This document shows, piece by piece, positions 47,143 to 60,400 of a DNA stretch of 64,000 nucleotides (the stretch's first letter is position 1; the number at the start of each line of letters is the position of its first letter). The stretch covers positions 1,426,001 to 1,490,000 of the forward strand of contig CP103030.1 in assembly GCA_024752435.1 (NCBI GenBank), read 5' to 3'. The notes beneath the pieces are model-generated. The model saw nothing but the letters and a program-made list of their open reading frames with translations. It had not been told where the DNA came from and made no database searches. This stretch comes from Allantophomopsis cytisporea. Taxonomy: Eukaryota; Ascomycota; Leotiomycetes; Phacidiales; Phacidiaceae. Position numbers and translations under genes: made by a program.

Positions 47143-48647
47143 CTACCATTTCGTTCTCCAATCCCATCCCTTTATCCGCACTCGTACCCAACAGAAGCAG
47201 AGAAAAGCTGCGACATAGCTCAGGCCTGCAAATAGAATGACTCCCCAGTAGCCCCTTCTGCCCCCTTCTTTCGTATCAATCAAAGTGCCTGCAATAGGAA
47301 TTCCCGTCAAGCACCCAAAACTGACAATCGTATACGCACTTGCATAGTAACGTCCATAATCTTGGGTTCCGCACAGCTGTCCTACACAAACTGGAGTCAA
47401 GCTGATATTCGAGCCGCTCACAAAGCCGAACAGCATCACAAATACAATCATCAGCGCACCACTTGGGGGGGAATCCGCCAAGGCATCCGGCAACCACAGT
47501 CCCATAACCGTCATAAGAGACAAGAAAAGAGATATGATCATCGCGTTGTATCGACCTATCTTGTCAGCCATATATCCAGGCAAGTATCGCCCGAAGCAAG
47601 ACGCCGCATTCAGAATCGCAAGGAGCTGATATGCAAACGCCGCACCACCGGTGCCGCTCACTGCCTCACTTTCCGAAAATCCCTGTCTTGCTAAGTAATA
47701 ACTCGGTACATATGTGATCGGGACGAAGTAAGCCCACTCGGTCAAGAAAACGCCCGCCGTTGTCACAGCCATTGCACCGGTCCCGTCCGAGAAGATGCGT
47801 GGATCAGGAAGCATATCTTGCCAGGTGGTTGCGAGACCCTTCTTTGGCGGCAGTCTGCTTTTGCAGAGGGCAATACTGACAGCGCATAGGAAGACCAACA
47901 CGAAGCCGATAATGCGGACTGACCATGCCCAGCCTACTTGCGGCAGAAGAGACTGTAACATCAGAGGAAAAATAACACCACCGAGACCACCGCCGGTAAA
48001 TACAACACCACTTGCTGTGCCACGCCTTTTATCGAACCAATGGGCAATGGCACCCACAGCCGGGCAGAAGACAAGGGAAGATCCTATACCACTAAGGATA
48101 GAGAGGGCCAGGATGTATTGGTAATATTCTGTAGATGATTAGCTCTTTTTCAATTTTGATTTTCGTGTTCCCTGGAAAGACAGGAGAGGAAAGAAAGACG
48201 AGATTCGAACGCACCAGTGCAAATACTCAGTGTAAAAATGCCAACGAGTGTGCAGATGCCACCTACTATGAGTAGCTCTCGTGGTCCCCTTGCATCAAAA
48301 ATAGGACCGACTTGTGCACTGCAAAAATACGCCACGAAAACGTAGATACTAAAGATCCAGCCGATAGCATTTGCAGAGTAGGAGGAGAGCAAACCATTCG
48401 AGACGTACGCCTGGAACACACCAACAGAATTGATGATTCCAAGGCCAGCTGTCATGGCACACCAAGAGCCAATGGCTACGAGCCATGCCGAGAGGCCACC
48501 CTCGGGGTAGGTGATCTCAGCTTCTTCTCTCTGTTGTGGTTCATGCGAGGAACGATATCGAGTTCTTTTTCTGAAGCTTGTGTCTTCCGCAGGGTCTAAG
48601 ACAGACAAGTTCACACCTGGTGAGTTCTGGGATATGTTGAGGCTCAT
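47143..48647 (-). CDS. MFS transporter, monocarboxylate/Mch-type (SLC16-like)
   Basis: Exons 48215..48647 and 47143..48128 encode 472 aa; the 86-nt intron has a GTGCGT donor and a CTACAG acceptor. I started at the first ATG (MSLNISQNSPG); an open frame extends further upstream without an ATG. The cytosolic N-terminus ends with YPEGGLSAWLVAIGSWCAM, the start of TM1 typical of the fungal monocarboxylate-porter family. The loop after TM2 has GWIFSIYVFVAYFCSAQVGP. Between TM4 and TM5 are WFDKRRGTASGVVFTGGGLG signature residues. About 12 hydrophobic segments follow, with a PGYMADKIGRYN loop. Fungal members include Mch transporters (one of which carries riboflavin) and many of unknown substrate. 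Substrate is not deducible. No cluster genes adjoin it. Confidence 0.92.
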
Positions 48648-49535
48648 AGAGAAGAGAATGTAGTATGCAGATGTGAGAAGAACAGTGACCTGTTGCCTTC
48701 GAAGCAATTGGCAATAAGTCTGGCTATTGCTCAGCCTGATTTTCGAGAGCTTCGAGGTCTGGAGAACGATTAGAGGATCAATACAATAAATCTCCTAATC
48801 TTTCACAACAACGGCAAGTTGGATGAAGAAGCTTCCAACCACATTGCCTGGTCATTACAAATCAGATTACTAGACAGACGAAAGTGGTTAGAGGGATTTG
48901 AAAACACAATGTATGGAGCAGGGTGATGAGATTGATCATCACGGATTGCATATGCATAAAAATAGCAGGAGGTACTCGATGTACTTATGACGCAATAAAT
49001 TCGCGGCAAAGTGCAGGCTCGAGAGACAAGGTACAAAGTAGTATGCGAACTTTAATCTATCCTTATCGACCACATTATTCACTGAGTCATTACAACGAGA
49101 AAGGACTAGGTGAGTAGGTTTATGTCCCCTAAGACTCGGGTGACTCAAAATGTACAAAATGATATGTCCCTAACTGGTTACAAGAAATAATAGTCAAGGG
49201 TATTATTCAGTATCTGAATCTCAACGGTATCTGCCAGTAATATAGAGCGTCATGTCTATAATCTAGATTGAGTATATTATATCGATTGTGATTCCTTGTC
49301 ATATTACTATGCTGGTTTGTTGTATAACTATACACCAGCTGCATGAATACTGACCATTCCTAACCAAATATTTCAAGCGTCGGAGCGCTTCTTCATTGAT
49401 GAGTATCTTGATCGAATTCTCATCTCCCACGACTATGTCCTGACAAGCATGCACTCCTCATGACAAGGCACAATGATTCGTCACATTTACCAGTGAACCT
49501 CACGTTTATCACAAAACAAACCATAAATTGGGTAT
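48648..49535. other. Intergenic spacer between YL1 gene 3' end and MFS gene start
   Basis: These are 888 nt of AT-rich sequence without a supportable gene. It holds the MFS promoter and the 3' region of the Vps72 gene. Confidence 0.35.
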
Positions 49536-52276
49536 CTACGCAAATCGTTCCGGAACACCTCTAGCAGCCTTTTGCCCAGGGCCCACATATGCACCCAATA
49601 AGCCACTCCACTTGTACTCGCCACGCTTCAGTTTCTGAATCTCCTTATATGCATGTGCATTGCAGTATGGCAGCCCCGTAGATGGATCTCTATACTTTGC
49701 CGGCACACCAGTGATGGCACAAACCTCCGTGTGGATTTCTGTTCAGGTTAGCAAACTGCTGCAAAACTGGCATAGTAGCCTTGGACTAGGTGGGAAAGTT
49801 CCCCGTGACATAAGAACTTACTCGATAGACGAACAAACTTCTTGCCAGTAAGGATCTTAGTTTGCACTTGCTTGTCTTTGATAGCAGCCTCATCAAAGTT
49901 TTCCAATATGATTAGATTGCGTGCCGAATGTTCGATAGCCGGAGGTTGTGGTGTCGGAGGTGTGAAAGCGAATGGGGTCGTAGGTGAAGGGACCATGCGA
50001 GGTGGTTGATTAGGTAGATTGGCGTGATATTTTATGCCATCAAGAAAGCCTGGCAACGGTGCAGAACCATCTAGAGGTATTGACGGGCTTCGAGATGGAG
50101 GAGCAGGTGGAGGACCATATGGTGTATAAGCGCGAGGTGCAGAGCCATTAGCTAACGGGTAACCATTTGCCGCATGGGGAATATTGTATATAGATGTTGG
50201 TGGTCGGATTGTTGGTGTGACGGGAGGATTTGGTGGGAGAGGAGAGACTCGTACAAGAGGCATACTTGAAGAGGGAGTGGTATTGTGAGGAAGAGAGTTT
50301 GCAGCAGTGGCATATATCGAAGTCCCCTTCATAGGCGCAGAGAAGGATTTTGTGACCGGAGTTGCTATACTGTTTGCGAGTGCCGGAGCCTTTAAAGACG
50401 TTGCAGTAGCTGTCGTGGCCGCTGAGTTGATCGTGGGAATTGTCGCCGCCTGAGATCCCGCAGGACGGGCAGGAACAGTTGAACTTGTGGGTTGGGATAC
50501 TGTTAAGGTTCCAGTAGCTGTCGGAGCTGCTGAAACTACTGGAACCGATGGAACTGATGGAACTGCTGGAGCTGCTGGAATTGCTGGGGCTTCTGAAGTT
50601 GCTGAAGCCGCCGGAGCTGCTGGAATTGATGGAATTGACGGAGCTGCTGAAGTCGCTGGAGTCGCTGAAGCTACTGGAACTGTGACAGGTACTGGTTTTG
50701 ACGGGATATCCACCGATTTCTTAGTTTCTGTGGATACACTGGCTAATTGACCAGCTCCAGTATCATGTGTTTCTATTGGGATAGCTTTCTGAGCGTTTGA
50801 TAGATTTGGTGATTGTGATGATACCTTTGGCGGCTCAGATAACTTAGCATCAGGAGATTTAGCTGACTGATTGGAAGGTATGTCAATAGTCGACGTAGGA
50901 ACGGAAGTGGCTGCGTTTGGCGCCTCATCCAGCTTTTTCGATGACTCTAAGGTAGAATTTGTTCCAGCAGGAGCAGAGCTCGCCAGATTCGAACGTGAAG
51001 CAGGATTTGACGTTGCAGCATCTGTTGGTCCATCGTTGAAATTAGGTCGTGTAGGGACAGGATTCGAATCAAACACAACAGGTGTGACAGGTGCAGAACT
51101 CGTGGTGGTCGTAGGCTTTGATGGCGGAGCAGCAGTGGATACGGCTATGGAGACTGTAGGCGTTGCAGAAATTGCTTTTGTGATAGTTGTCACACTATCG
51201 GAAGGCTTTGAAGAAGTTGCAGACGTGGTTGGGTTCGTTGATATTACTGGTGGAGCAGGAGTAGCAGGGGTAGCAGGAGCCGTCACCGTTGTTGTGGTCG
51301 TTGGAGTTGCTGTCGTGACTGAAGGCTTCGTAGATGGGGATTCAACAGCCACAGCATCATTTTCAACGATCTTTTTCTTCTTCGGCTTCTCCTTTGGATT
51401 TTCCAAGAAGAGGTCTTTCCCAACCTGTTTCAGTACACCACCGACCCACTCCGCCTTTCCACTCCAGAATGTGATGACGGGCCCCTCAAGTCTCCGGTTG
51501 TTCAGCGCAGCAAGCTTCGCTTTCTGCTCCTCCTCCCTCAACTTCTCTGCCTCCTCCCAGCGATTCAAACTCTTCGCATTCCTCTTCTCCACGCGCGCCG
51601 CCTCGGCAAGCCGATCTTCCTGCGTCAAAGCAGGCTGCTTCTCTGCCTCCTTCTTTGCCGCCGCCTTTTCCATATTCTCCAACTGCTTCAATCGCCGCCT
51701 CTCCCGATCTATCATCTGTGCGTACAAATGCTCCTTGCTCTTCTTCGTTGTGCCTCTCGCCGACGCTCGCACAGGTGCATCGTCTGCTGTGGGGATCCAT
51801 GAAGCTCGCTCGGATTTCTTTTTCGGACGCGGGGGTGTCGAACCAGCTGTCGACGCAGGAGTGGCATCGATCTTGACCCTCTTTCTGAAAGCTGGTGGAA
51901 GGTCATTCGTCTTGCGCTTCTTAGCTGCCTTTTCTGCCTTGGCTGCTTTCTGCAGCTCTCGTTCACCCTCAAGATCGTCGGCTTCAGCACTAGGACTCTG
52001 ATCTTCATCATCATCCGACGAGTCCATCTGCACATCCGAATCATCGTCGGCAATTTCGAACCCTTCATCGTCTTCATCCTCCGCAAACAAAAGCTCTAGC
52101 TCGTCATCTTCGGCTTCTTGCTGCAAGAGAGTCGATAGTCGATTTCCCGCCGTAGAACGCTTCTCACGATTGGTGGCGAGCCATTGTGCGGGTGCTTCAT
52201 CCTCGCTGCTGCTACTGTTGGCATCTGAATCGTCATCGGTGCGCATTGGCGTGCTGGTTTCGATTTCGTCCGTCAT
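49536..52276 (-). CDS. vps72: Vps72/YL1 (Swc2) subunit of the SWR1 chromatin remodeller
   Basis: Exons 49822..52276 and 49536..49738 encode 885 aa; the 83-nt intron has a GTAAGT donor and an AACAG acceptor. The N-terminus contains the YL1 region: RSTAGNRLSTLLQQEAEDDE, an acidic stretch (about 55-105), KRVKIDATPAS and a coiled basic/acidic segment (about 185-270) ending in WSGKAEWVGGVLKQVGK. The C-terminal YL1_C domain lies mostly in exon 2: ICAITGVPAKYRDPSTGLPY with YCNAHAYKEI. Between them is a Pro/Ala/Ser/Thr/Val linker of more than 450 residues with imperfect SxPAxPSVP-like repeats, partly encoded by 9-bp-type tandem units (about 50520-50690). Yeast Vps72 is about 795 aa. The protein binds H2A.Z-H2B and delivers H2A.Z in SWR1. 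Domain identity is secure; the linker is fungal-specific and presumably disordered. Confidence 0.94.
50520..50690 (+). repeat. Short in-frame tandem repeats within the Vps72 linker
   Basis: GGAACTGAT, GGAGCTGCT and related 9-nt units repeat about 15-18 times with substitutions. Read on the minus strand they encode Pro/Ser/Ala/Val/Ile tripeptides. Expansion has kept the reading frame. Confidence 0.7.
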
Positions 52277-54107
52277 GACTCATAAAGAGCACTATCGAGT
52301 CCCTCTTCTTAGATGCGACGAAGCAGACTTTGCTGTGGTTTGAACATTAATGAAATCGTAATTAATCTTCTTGGATCGCGTGGTTGTGGAGAAAGGCGCG
52401 GATAAGCTCTTTAGTCGCGATTGTTCAAGACATATTTCAACATTGACATGGGTGCTAGGAAACAATTTGTCGGCGAGTCGGAGCCTTTGTCCTGGCTTTT
52501 CTGTCGTTAGAGGCAAGGGTTATGGCACGTGATTGCTGATTTACAGTAAATGCAGGAATTTGACGTTCTTTCTAAATAGGTAAAAGTTTAAGGTACATTT
52601 ATGCTTCAATCCTTTCTGTAGGATAAGAGAAGGTAAGCCAGCCACTCCTTGGCAAACTGTGGCATATCGAGGACTTGTGTTATCATTGTAGTCCTATCTG
52701 CACTCATAGATAACCATATGAGGTTTACTTTCTACAGAACCACTACCTACCGCGAATCCCAAGTCTTCAAAAGTCTCAAGCTCCCATCGTATATAGCATC
52801 GTAGGACCTATATCTTGAGTCGAATTCACTGGTCAGAGTCTGTACGAAATAAATTCAAACTCTTCAAGAACAGTTCGGAGTCGATTCCGCCCGAATTTCC
52901 GAGGATGAGCTTGACATGAAGCTGATCCCATCATTCCGTAACATGTCTCTGCACACGCAACGACATGCCTGTCTGTCAACTGTGCTCAGGTAGAAACACT
53001 CGGTGGTCACAGACTCACAATATCCTGTCAGCAAATGAGAGCACAGACTTTGAGCCAAGAGATGAACTACAGATAGAGCAATACAGTATTGATCGATGGA
53101 CTGGAGGCACCGTTACTAATCTTCAAGCACTGAAAATACTGTACGGCTTTCTCGGACGAAGTTCAGATCATTCATGAAGGAATTTGCTTTTACAATACCG
53201 AGCAGAACCGTCAACAGATGCGTTCGGGCAACGTTTGCGATCATAACCCTCAACTTTAAGCCAGGATAAAAATAAACATGGCGCCAGTTTATTGCACGGT
53301 GCGATGCGCTCGTTCACACAGAGCCCATAACGGCGCGGTAGATCATCCAAGGTCTGAGAATCAGCCATAGCGCAAAAGACCCAACATGCCTACTCCTTCG
53401 ACGACACCTTCATCTATGTGAAGATCAAAGAAGCGTTTCAGGAGCTTCTGGTGTCGTAGAAGCGGCGGTATGGATTGATCGGTACCAGTGGGGGTCTGGA
53501 ATTGAGTCTGAACCATTATTTCCGTCAAAACCACGAGAAAGCATGAGTAGTCAAGCTACATCTATCATCGCTGCGTTGCATTGCGTACCTCTAGAAGCTT
53601 ACTGCATACGGAGACGAAGTAATCTGTACATGCTTCGTACATGTCCTGGGATGGGGTCTGTACAAGCAGTGTATGCATCGAATTTACAAGGGTTTCTGTC
53701 ACTGTAACAGGTTTGGACCCATCAGATAAATGACTGACAGTATGCGTACATACAATAGTGTACGCAAGAAGGTTGGGAATGTGTAGGCGAATCCTGCGTT
53801 TCATGTGCGCGCATGCATACGATCATTCTGTTGGAGATGTCCATTTTCGTAGATCTGGCCATGGGCCTGAGTGTGAGAGCATGATTGTGCAGACGAGATG
53901 GCTGTCTTGGTGTGTATGACGGTTGAAGATCATATCGAAGGAGTATTATAATTGATGGGGAGGGATTACTATTGTGGATTCATGAGAGTTGTGGTGTGGT
54001 TGGCTTCGAACTGAGCACTTTATGCGTTGCTGACATTCGGTACTTTTTGGTGCGGAGGGTGTTTTGCACGTTATGGATCATGTCCGAAGATACTTGGATT
54101 TCACTTC

Positions 54108-54118
54108 GTACTCCGTAC
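54108..54118 (+). promoter_or_regulatory. Recurrent GTACTCCGTAC motif, second full copy
   Basis: Identical over 11 nt to 25848-25858, in the intergenic region upstream of the PUF gene. Confidence 0.45.
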
Positions 54119-56066
54119 ATGCGGATACTCTACTCCGCATCTTCCAATAGTACAGTAACCTACGCAGCTACTCTATATACCCATCCCATTGATATCTGAA
54201 TGCTTCACACTCGGACGAGGTCGTAAAAAGCAACCCAATCTGACGTATTGAGTACATAACATCAACAGCCTGAGGATAACCGAGGAAGTTCTCATTACGT
54301 AGATAATGATAGCATAGACGTTTCTCGAAGTCCTTTTTGAATCCTAAGGTAAAGTACAGCTCATACCGAAGATCACTCGGTGGAAAATCAAATCCTTCTC
54401 ACCCTGATTCTTCATGAATAAAGCTTGACACTTATATACTCACCACGCGTCATGCCGCTTCAGTCTCAATAGGTTGGACAGGCGTTCCAATGACATTTCT
54501 TCCACGCCGGAGCTGGAATGATGCGCTTTCAACAGAGGAACCCAAGCTCTGGCTCTCAGCATGCTGCCCACCCAGGAACCCCAGGTCAACGCCAAAACCA
54601 AACTCGGCCCAGGCCAAACCAGGCACGGCAGAATAAAAGACACCAGATGGGAAGGGAAGGGCCTTAATACCCCGTGGTAAACACGATTCAAGGCACCGTC
54701 TCCGTACGTACGCAGGATGTATTGTGCATATTCAGGGTCGTCCAAACAAGGGTTTATCACTCATGCCGCTGCCGCATTGTACATAGATATCATATAGTCG
54801 AAGGATTTCTGCTTCTCCAAGCAGAGGATTAAGCTACTCCGTAATATCAAGTTGAGCTTCTATTTTGAAATTGAGCGGAAAGCTGGGAACATATGCTGTG
54901 CTGCTGCTGTTGGTGATGGGCAATTATGTATGGCGGTGGTGATGGTCATGGCTATGGTGTGGAGTGGGGGCCAGCCTTGTTGTGGAGGATAGGGCGAAGC
55001 TTGGCTTTACCTCGTATCCGATGTTTGTTGAGAGGGCGAACTGTCAAACTGGATGCGTTGATGCGAATAACATGTACACAAGAGATGCAGAGCATACGAA
55101 TATCAGTACTTGGAATTTGGAGTTCGTAGGGAATATTGCTTACCTTGCCTACGCATATTTCCATGTTGGTTGGATCATGGAGACTGTGGACATGCATATC
55201 TTTTGACATGAGCAATTCCTTATTGCATGATCTTATGCTAACGATTCATGATAGCAGAACAACGTCTTAGAGAACTGTATTCTGTGGTAAACAATGAAAA
55301 TATCGTGGAATGCCATGCGAGGCCACAAAGGATATCTCAAACATTCCATATCGCGCATATTGTGTGTACATACCTCAGCTTAGTCTCTCTGTACCAATTG
55401 TGTCGAATACAACAATACAATTGATATCTCAGACTCTCTTCTGTCTATGCAGTCTGCGTCCTTCACTTCTTCTCCTCTGTCCTCTTTTCTTTCTTCCTCT
55501 GTTTCTTCCCTCGTCTTGTTCCGCCTCAGTCATCAATTGCGGCAGTGCGTGCTTGTATGTGCACACTCCCCCCTTGCACGGTTAAGCACTTAACCTCACG
55601 CCAGTACACCGGCACCTCGTTTCATCTTTGCTGGCTGGTGAATAGATGAGTGACGAGGCACTCGATACTTGTGATGAGCGGTCATGTTCGCGTGTGCTGT
55701 GTGGAGAGTTAGCTACGGGTTCTTCTGTTCGGTATGCTCATACTGGAGACTATGAATTTGAGATATGTACGTACGTAGAATGAATGTAAGTACATACAGA
55801 TGTATCTATGTTGAGGAAATACCGTGTTAAGGCAGAGTGGGAGAAACATGAGAGACATGAAGCAGGTAGATAGCTCCGGAGCATCGTTGGAGAGAGATAA
55901 AAGCAATGGGGAAGAACAGCGGAAGAGAGAGATGAAAAAGGTACAAGAGGAGTTGAGTGAAGCATCGAAATAGATCATCAATCAATCAACCAACAGAAAA
56001 CAGAGCAACGTCAACAGACCTGAGTTGAACAATTCAATAATTATCTCCATATGTACATCCTTATTC

Positions 56067-56132
56067 ATCTCCAACTCCAACACCATCTCTAACTCCATCC
56101 CCATCTCCATCTCCATCTCCATCTTCATCTCA
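56067..56132 (+). repeat. CTCCAT hexamer repeat
   Basis: Imperfect to perfect CTCCAT, CTCCAA or CATCTC units lie over 66 nt, best conserved at 56093-56125. Confidence 0.8.
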
Positions 56133-57432
56133 CTCCGGCTCTGATTGTGTCTCTGCCGTACTCTACTTTGTCTCTCTTTCTTCTCCATCTTTTTCTGCTC
56201 TCCCTTGATACGTGCATATCTCTTCGATTCTCTCTTTCTCCAGTCTCAAGACGCATCAGCCAACCAATGACTACCTCATCCTCATGCTCATCCTCATCCC
56301 CACCATCCGCCATCCGTCATCCGTCCAGAATCCACACGCGTACCTAGAGACACCCCCGTAAATCTGTAAAACTCCCCTTCAACTCAAGTCCCGCCATAGA
56401 CCAAAGTACCTAAGTACCTTACCTGGCTGAACTTGAACTTGAACTTGAACCTGAACACCTGGACACCTGGACGCACTTTAAACTCTCACGCTCGCGAACA
56501 CTACCTTACCCATCACCTACTCTACCACTAGGTACTGCGTAATTCGTAAGATACTTACTTGCTTCTCCACCACTCAATACTACCGTTCCTACTTGTCCTT
56601 GTACTACTTACTTCGTTGTCTTCGACTTCATCTTCATCCCATCCCATCCCATCATACCTAAACAATAACCACATCTCTCCCCCACACCCCCCCTCCACTC
56701 TTCCTTCTTTCTCCCACCCCCCCAAAAAAAAGAACGCCTTCAGACCCTCTCCCTTCAATTCTGATCTCCTCCATCTCTCAGATCTTTCAATCTTCCTCTC
56801 TTCGTTATCTTCTGTATTTAATGCAGCTTGTATATGCTTCATTCACAATCTACAATACATCCCCTTCTATTCGAGTCTCGCCAAGCTTAATCCGCTGCAC
56901 AGCGTTTCACCATCCAATCCGCGAATAGTGCACTGCATCACCAAAAACCACACCTTCTCCCCGAAAGGACAACCGACATTCATTTCGGAACACCCTTTGA
57001 GTAAACAGCTTCCTCTCATCTCAATTCATTCACAGTCTTTAACATTCGATTCCTACAGGACACATTACGAGCTCGAATTTCCCTTCGAATTATATACATC
57101 AATCCCATTTAATGCTGCAGATCCCCGTCGAAAATTCCCGAATCCACAACATCAAATCTAGTATCCTCCGCCATACGCCAAGAGTCTTTCCTCCATCTTC
57201 TGTATCTCTCGTCTTTCTACACTCGAGAGAGAATAAGTATTAGTATTAGTAGCAGCATCAGCAGCATCAGCAGTTGAAAGGACGACAATCGCCGCTCAAC
57301 TGCCACTACGTGCTCTAGTTCGCCTGTTCACGGCAGAAAAACGCGACGCTTTGGTCAGGAATTTGAAATAGTGGTTCAACTCTTATACGAGGACTTTTGC
57401 CGGTAAGATCTTTTTTCGATCGATAATATATA

Positions 57433-60400
57433 ATGTCGAACTTGAGATCGGATCACTTATCTCTGGGTTATTTGCCGCAGTCGGCTGCCAGTCAGCCTCT
57501 TTCTGGCTCATCCACCGCCAACACATCACCGACAGAGGCTTCGAGCTCGTTGAGATCGCCATACGGACTCGCGGGATCACTCAACTCAGCGGGAAAAATG
57601 TCTGGGACTACACGATCGGGAGCAGGCTCTCCATCGCATGAGCTTGGAAACGCGAGCAGGCTGTTTTCAAAGAGGTATGTCGTCACAAACCCAGCGTTTA
57701 GGTCCCTAGAAATGATGGGCTTCATTCGTACATAACAACCGTGGTTCATCTACTGACGGGTTTCCTGATTCACAGAGCACGAGAGATTCAAGCACAGGAA
57801 GGTGTCCCCATGAACGTATGGGGTCCTCCAACCAGTGGAAACTCCACACCTTTACGAGAAAATATCCCAGAATCCCCCACTGATGGATTTCCTGACTACG
57901 TACAATTGCCAACACCCGATAGCATGCCACAGGCTCGAAGAGCTCGTGCAGGAACTGTACCATCTCGCTTCTCACCGGGAGGTCTTACAAATGGGAGCAG
58001 TGGCCTTGCGTCTTTAGTATCTAAGACATCCAGACCCACACCATCCGCGAGCCCATACAAGACTCCGTCCCCGGGTGTGAATGAGCTCAGTGACCATAGC
58101 AGTGTGACTGCGAACAATGCTGCTCTACTTTCCAGACTCCGTGCTGGATCTATGCCACAAAGAAGCCCATATTCGAATGCATCAAGCGGACCGTTTGGAC
58201 AATCTGTCTTCTCCACAAATTGGCCATCGGGACGGGAGCGCACATCGACTTTGGCAAGCATTGCAAGCATCGGATCTAACGGGCCGAGTTCACCAGCACA
58301 ATCGCAGATCTCGAGGGAGGGTACGGCGGACGGTGATATGCAGATGCGAACCCTCGACTACCTTGGATTAGCAGATACCCCACAACCCCCTCGGGCTCAA
58401 TTGGCTCCAAATCCCTTCCTGTTGGATATCGCCAACATGACTGCCAATCAGCAAGCAAACCGATTCCGCTCGTACTCAGTAAATGCGAAAGAACAGTATG
58501 CGGAGGATGAGGAATCTGAAGAGGAGGCAGCATATGGATCTGGTTACGGAACACCTCATGAGCAACAGGCAGCTCTGCAGATGCAACTGGCTGCAACAAA
58601 TGCTGCGATCAAGCAGCACAACCTTGCAGTTCAGGCCTTTGCCAACCAAGCATCAGCTAACAGACCACGAGCTAGAACTGCTGGTGTACTGGAAACTCCA
58701 GGAACCCGACTCCTTCGAAGCTACTATCCTACACCATCTCGCCTCGACAACAGCATTAGTGCAAACGAGTTGAGAATGTCAGAAAATGCTGATTACGATG
58801 GTCTTCCAGAGGCTGTACAGGCTCTAGGGTTGGGCAGAGCTGACAGTGGAAACAACACCCACTTGACAATTGATGAGCATAACCTCGAGGGACCAACGAG
58901 AGCCCTTTGGTTGGGAAGTATTCCTTCCTCAACCACTGTTACCACACTGGAACAGATGTTCAAGCCCCATGGCAAGATTGTTTCCGTACGGGTACTTACT
59001 CACAAGAACTGTGGATTTGTGAACTTCGAGCATCTTGAGAGTGCTATTTCTGCAAAGTCAATGATGAATGGAAAGGAGATTTTCCCCGGTGCCGGACCTA
59101 TTAGAATTAATTACGCCAAGCCTCCATCTGCATCTGGAACTCCAGGTCATGATGGTGCTTATCCATCCCCAAGTCCAGATCCTTTTATGAAGGGTCATGA
59201 GAATGGAGGATCTAATGGTAATATGCTTGATCCAAGCAGTGCTTCACACCCAGGTGTTATCTCAAGACCGAGTACAACACCACCAATCGTGCCAGCTTTG
59301 AGAGAGTTGCAATCAGAAATTGTCGGCATTGTCAAGGAATTCGGTGCTACCGACGACGACCAGATCAAGATCTCCAGAAGTCTCCAGGAGGCTATTGATT
59401 TCGAGCAATTTGAGTCCGAGATTCCTGGCATCCCAGAGCCAGCACACAGCAGAGTTCATGACGCACCAAAGCTCAGAGATATCAGAAAACGCATTGATAA
59501 CAATACTTGGTCTCAGACTGAGATCGAAGCTATTGCTATGGATATGCTTCCTGAAATCGCCGAGCTCTCCTCTGACTACCTTGGAAACACTGTTGTTCAG
59601 AAGCTCTTCGAATACTGTTCGGACAGTGTCAAGGATGCTATGCTTGCGGAAATTGCTCCTCATATGGCTGAGATTGGTGTCCACAAGAACGGTACCTGGG
59701 CAGCTCAGAAGATCATTGATGTCGCAAAGATGCCACAGCAGATGCTCATGATTGTCAACAACCTTCGTCCATATACCGTCCCACTCTTCTTGGATCAGTA
59801 TGGTAACTACGTTTTGCAATGTTGCTTGAAGTTTGGCTCTCCATACAATGACTTCATTTTTGAGACTATGTTGAGCCAGATGTGGGAGATTGCACAAGGC
59901 AGATACGGTGCAAGAGCTATGCGGGCATGTTTGGAATCTCATCACTCCACCAAGGACCAGCAGCGTATGCTTGCAGCCGCTGTGGCTCTTCACAGTGTGC
60001 AACTTGCCACAAACCAGAACGGAGCTCTTCTTTTGACTTGGTTCTTGGATACTTGCACATTCCCACAGCGAAGAACCGTCCTCGCTCCTCGTCTTGTGCC
60101 ACATCTTGTTCATCTTTGTACTCACAAGGTCGCCTATCTTACAGTTCTGAAGGTCATTAACCAGCGAAATGAGCCGGAGGCTAGAGATACCATCTTGAAG
60201 GCCTTGTTCTTCTCTCCAAATGACAAGGTCCTTGAAGACATTCTCAGCGATCACGCTTGTGGTGCTACTCTTATCTTTAAGGTTCTCACTACGCCTTTCT
60301 TCGATGAAACCATTCGCACCCAGGTGGTCGAAAATGTACGAAACGTTCTTCTTCGTCTCAAGGCCCAACCAGCACAAGGTTACAAGCGTCTCATGGATGA

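Larger units (their letters stand above)
52277..57432. other. Long intergenic region and leader of the PUF-protein gene
   Basis: These are 5.2 kb with no supportable gene. Near 52277-52520 is the Vps72 promoter. The middle contains two GTACTCCGTA-type motifs (54108, 54835). From about 56040 on, the sequence becomes pyrimidine-rich with CTCCAT repeats, AACTTG repeats (about 56430-56450), CCCATCC tracts and many TC runs up to about 57200, followed by AGCAGCATC repeats (about 57250-57275). The final about 1.2 kb looks like an extended promoter or 5' leader of the PUF gene. Confidence 0.45.

Noticed and set aside
48202..48220. GATTCGAAC resembling a tRNA B-box
   Set aside because: It lies in the intron/exon edge of the MFS gene; no A-box, cloverleaf or terminator was found around it.
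50871..52001. 376-codon plus-strand open frame opposite Vps72
   Set aside because: It lies wholly antisense to the well-supported Vps72 exon and mirrors its low-complexity codons.
56559..57161. 200-codon frame before the PUF gene
   Set aside because: It begins at a non-ATG codon, lies in a pyrimidine-rich leader and has no family resemblance.
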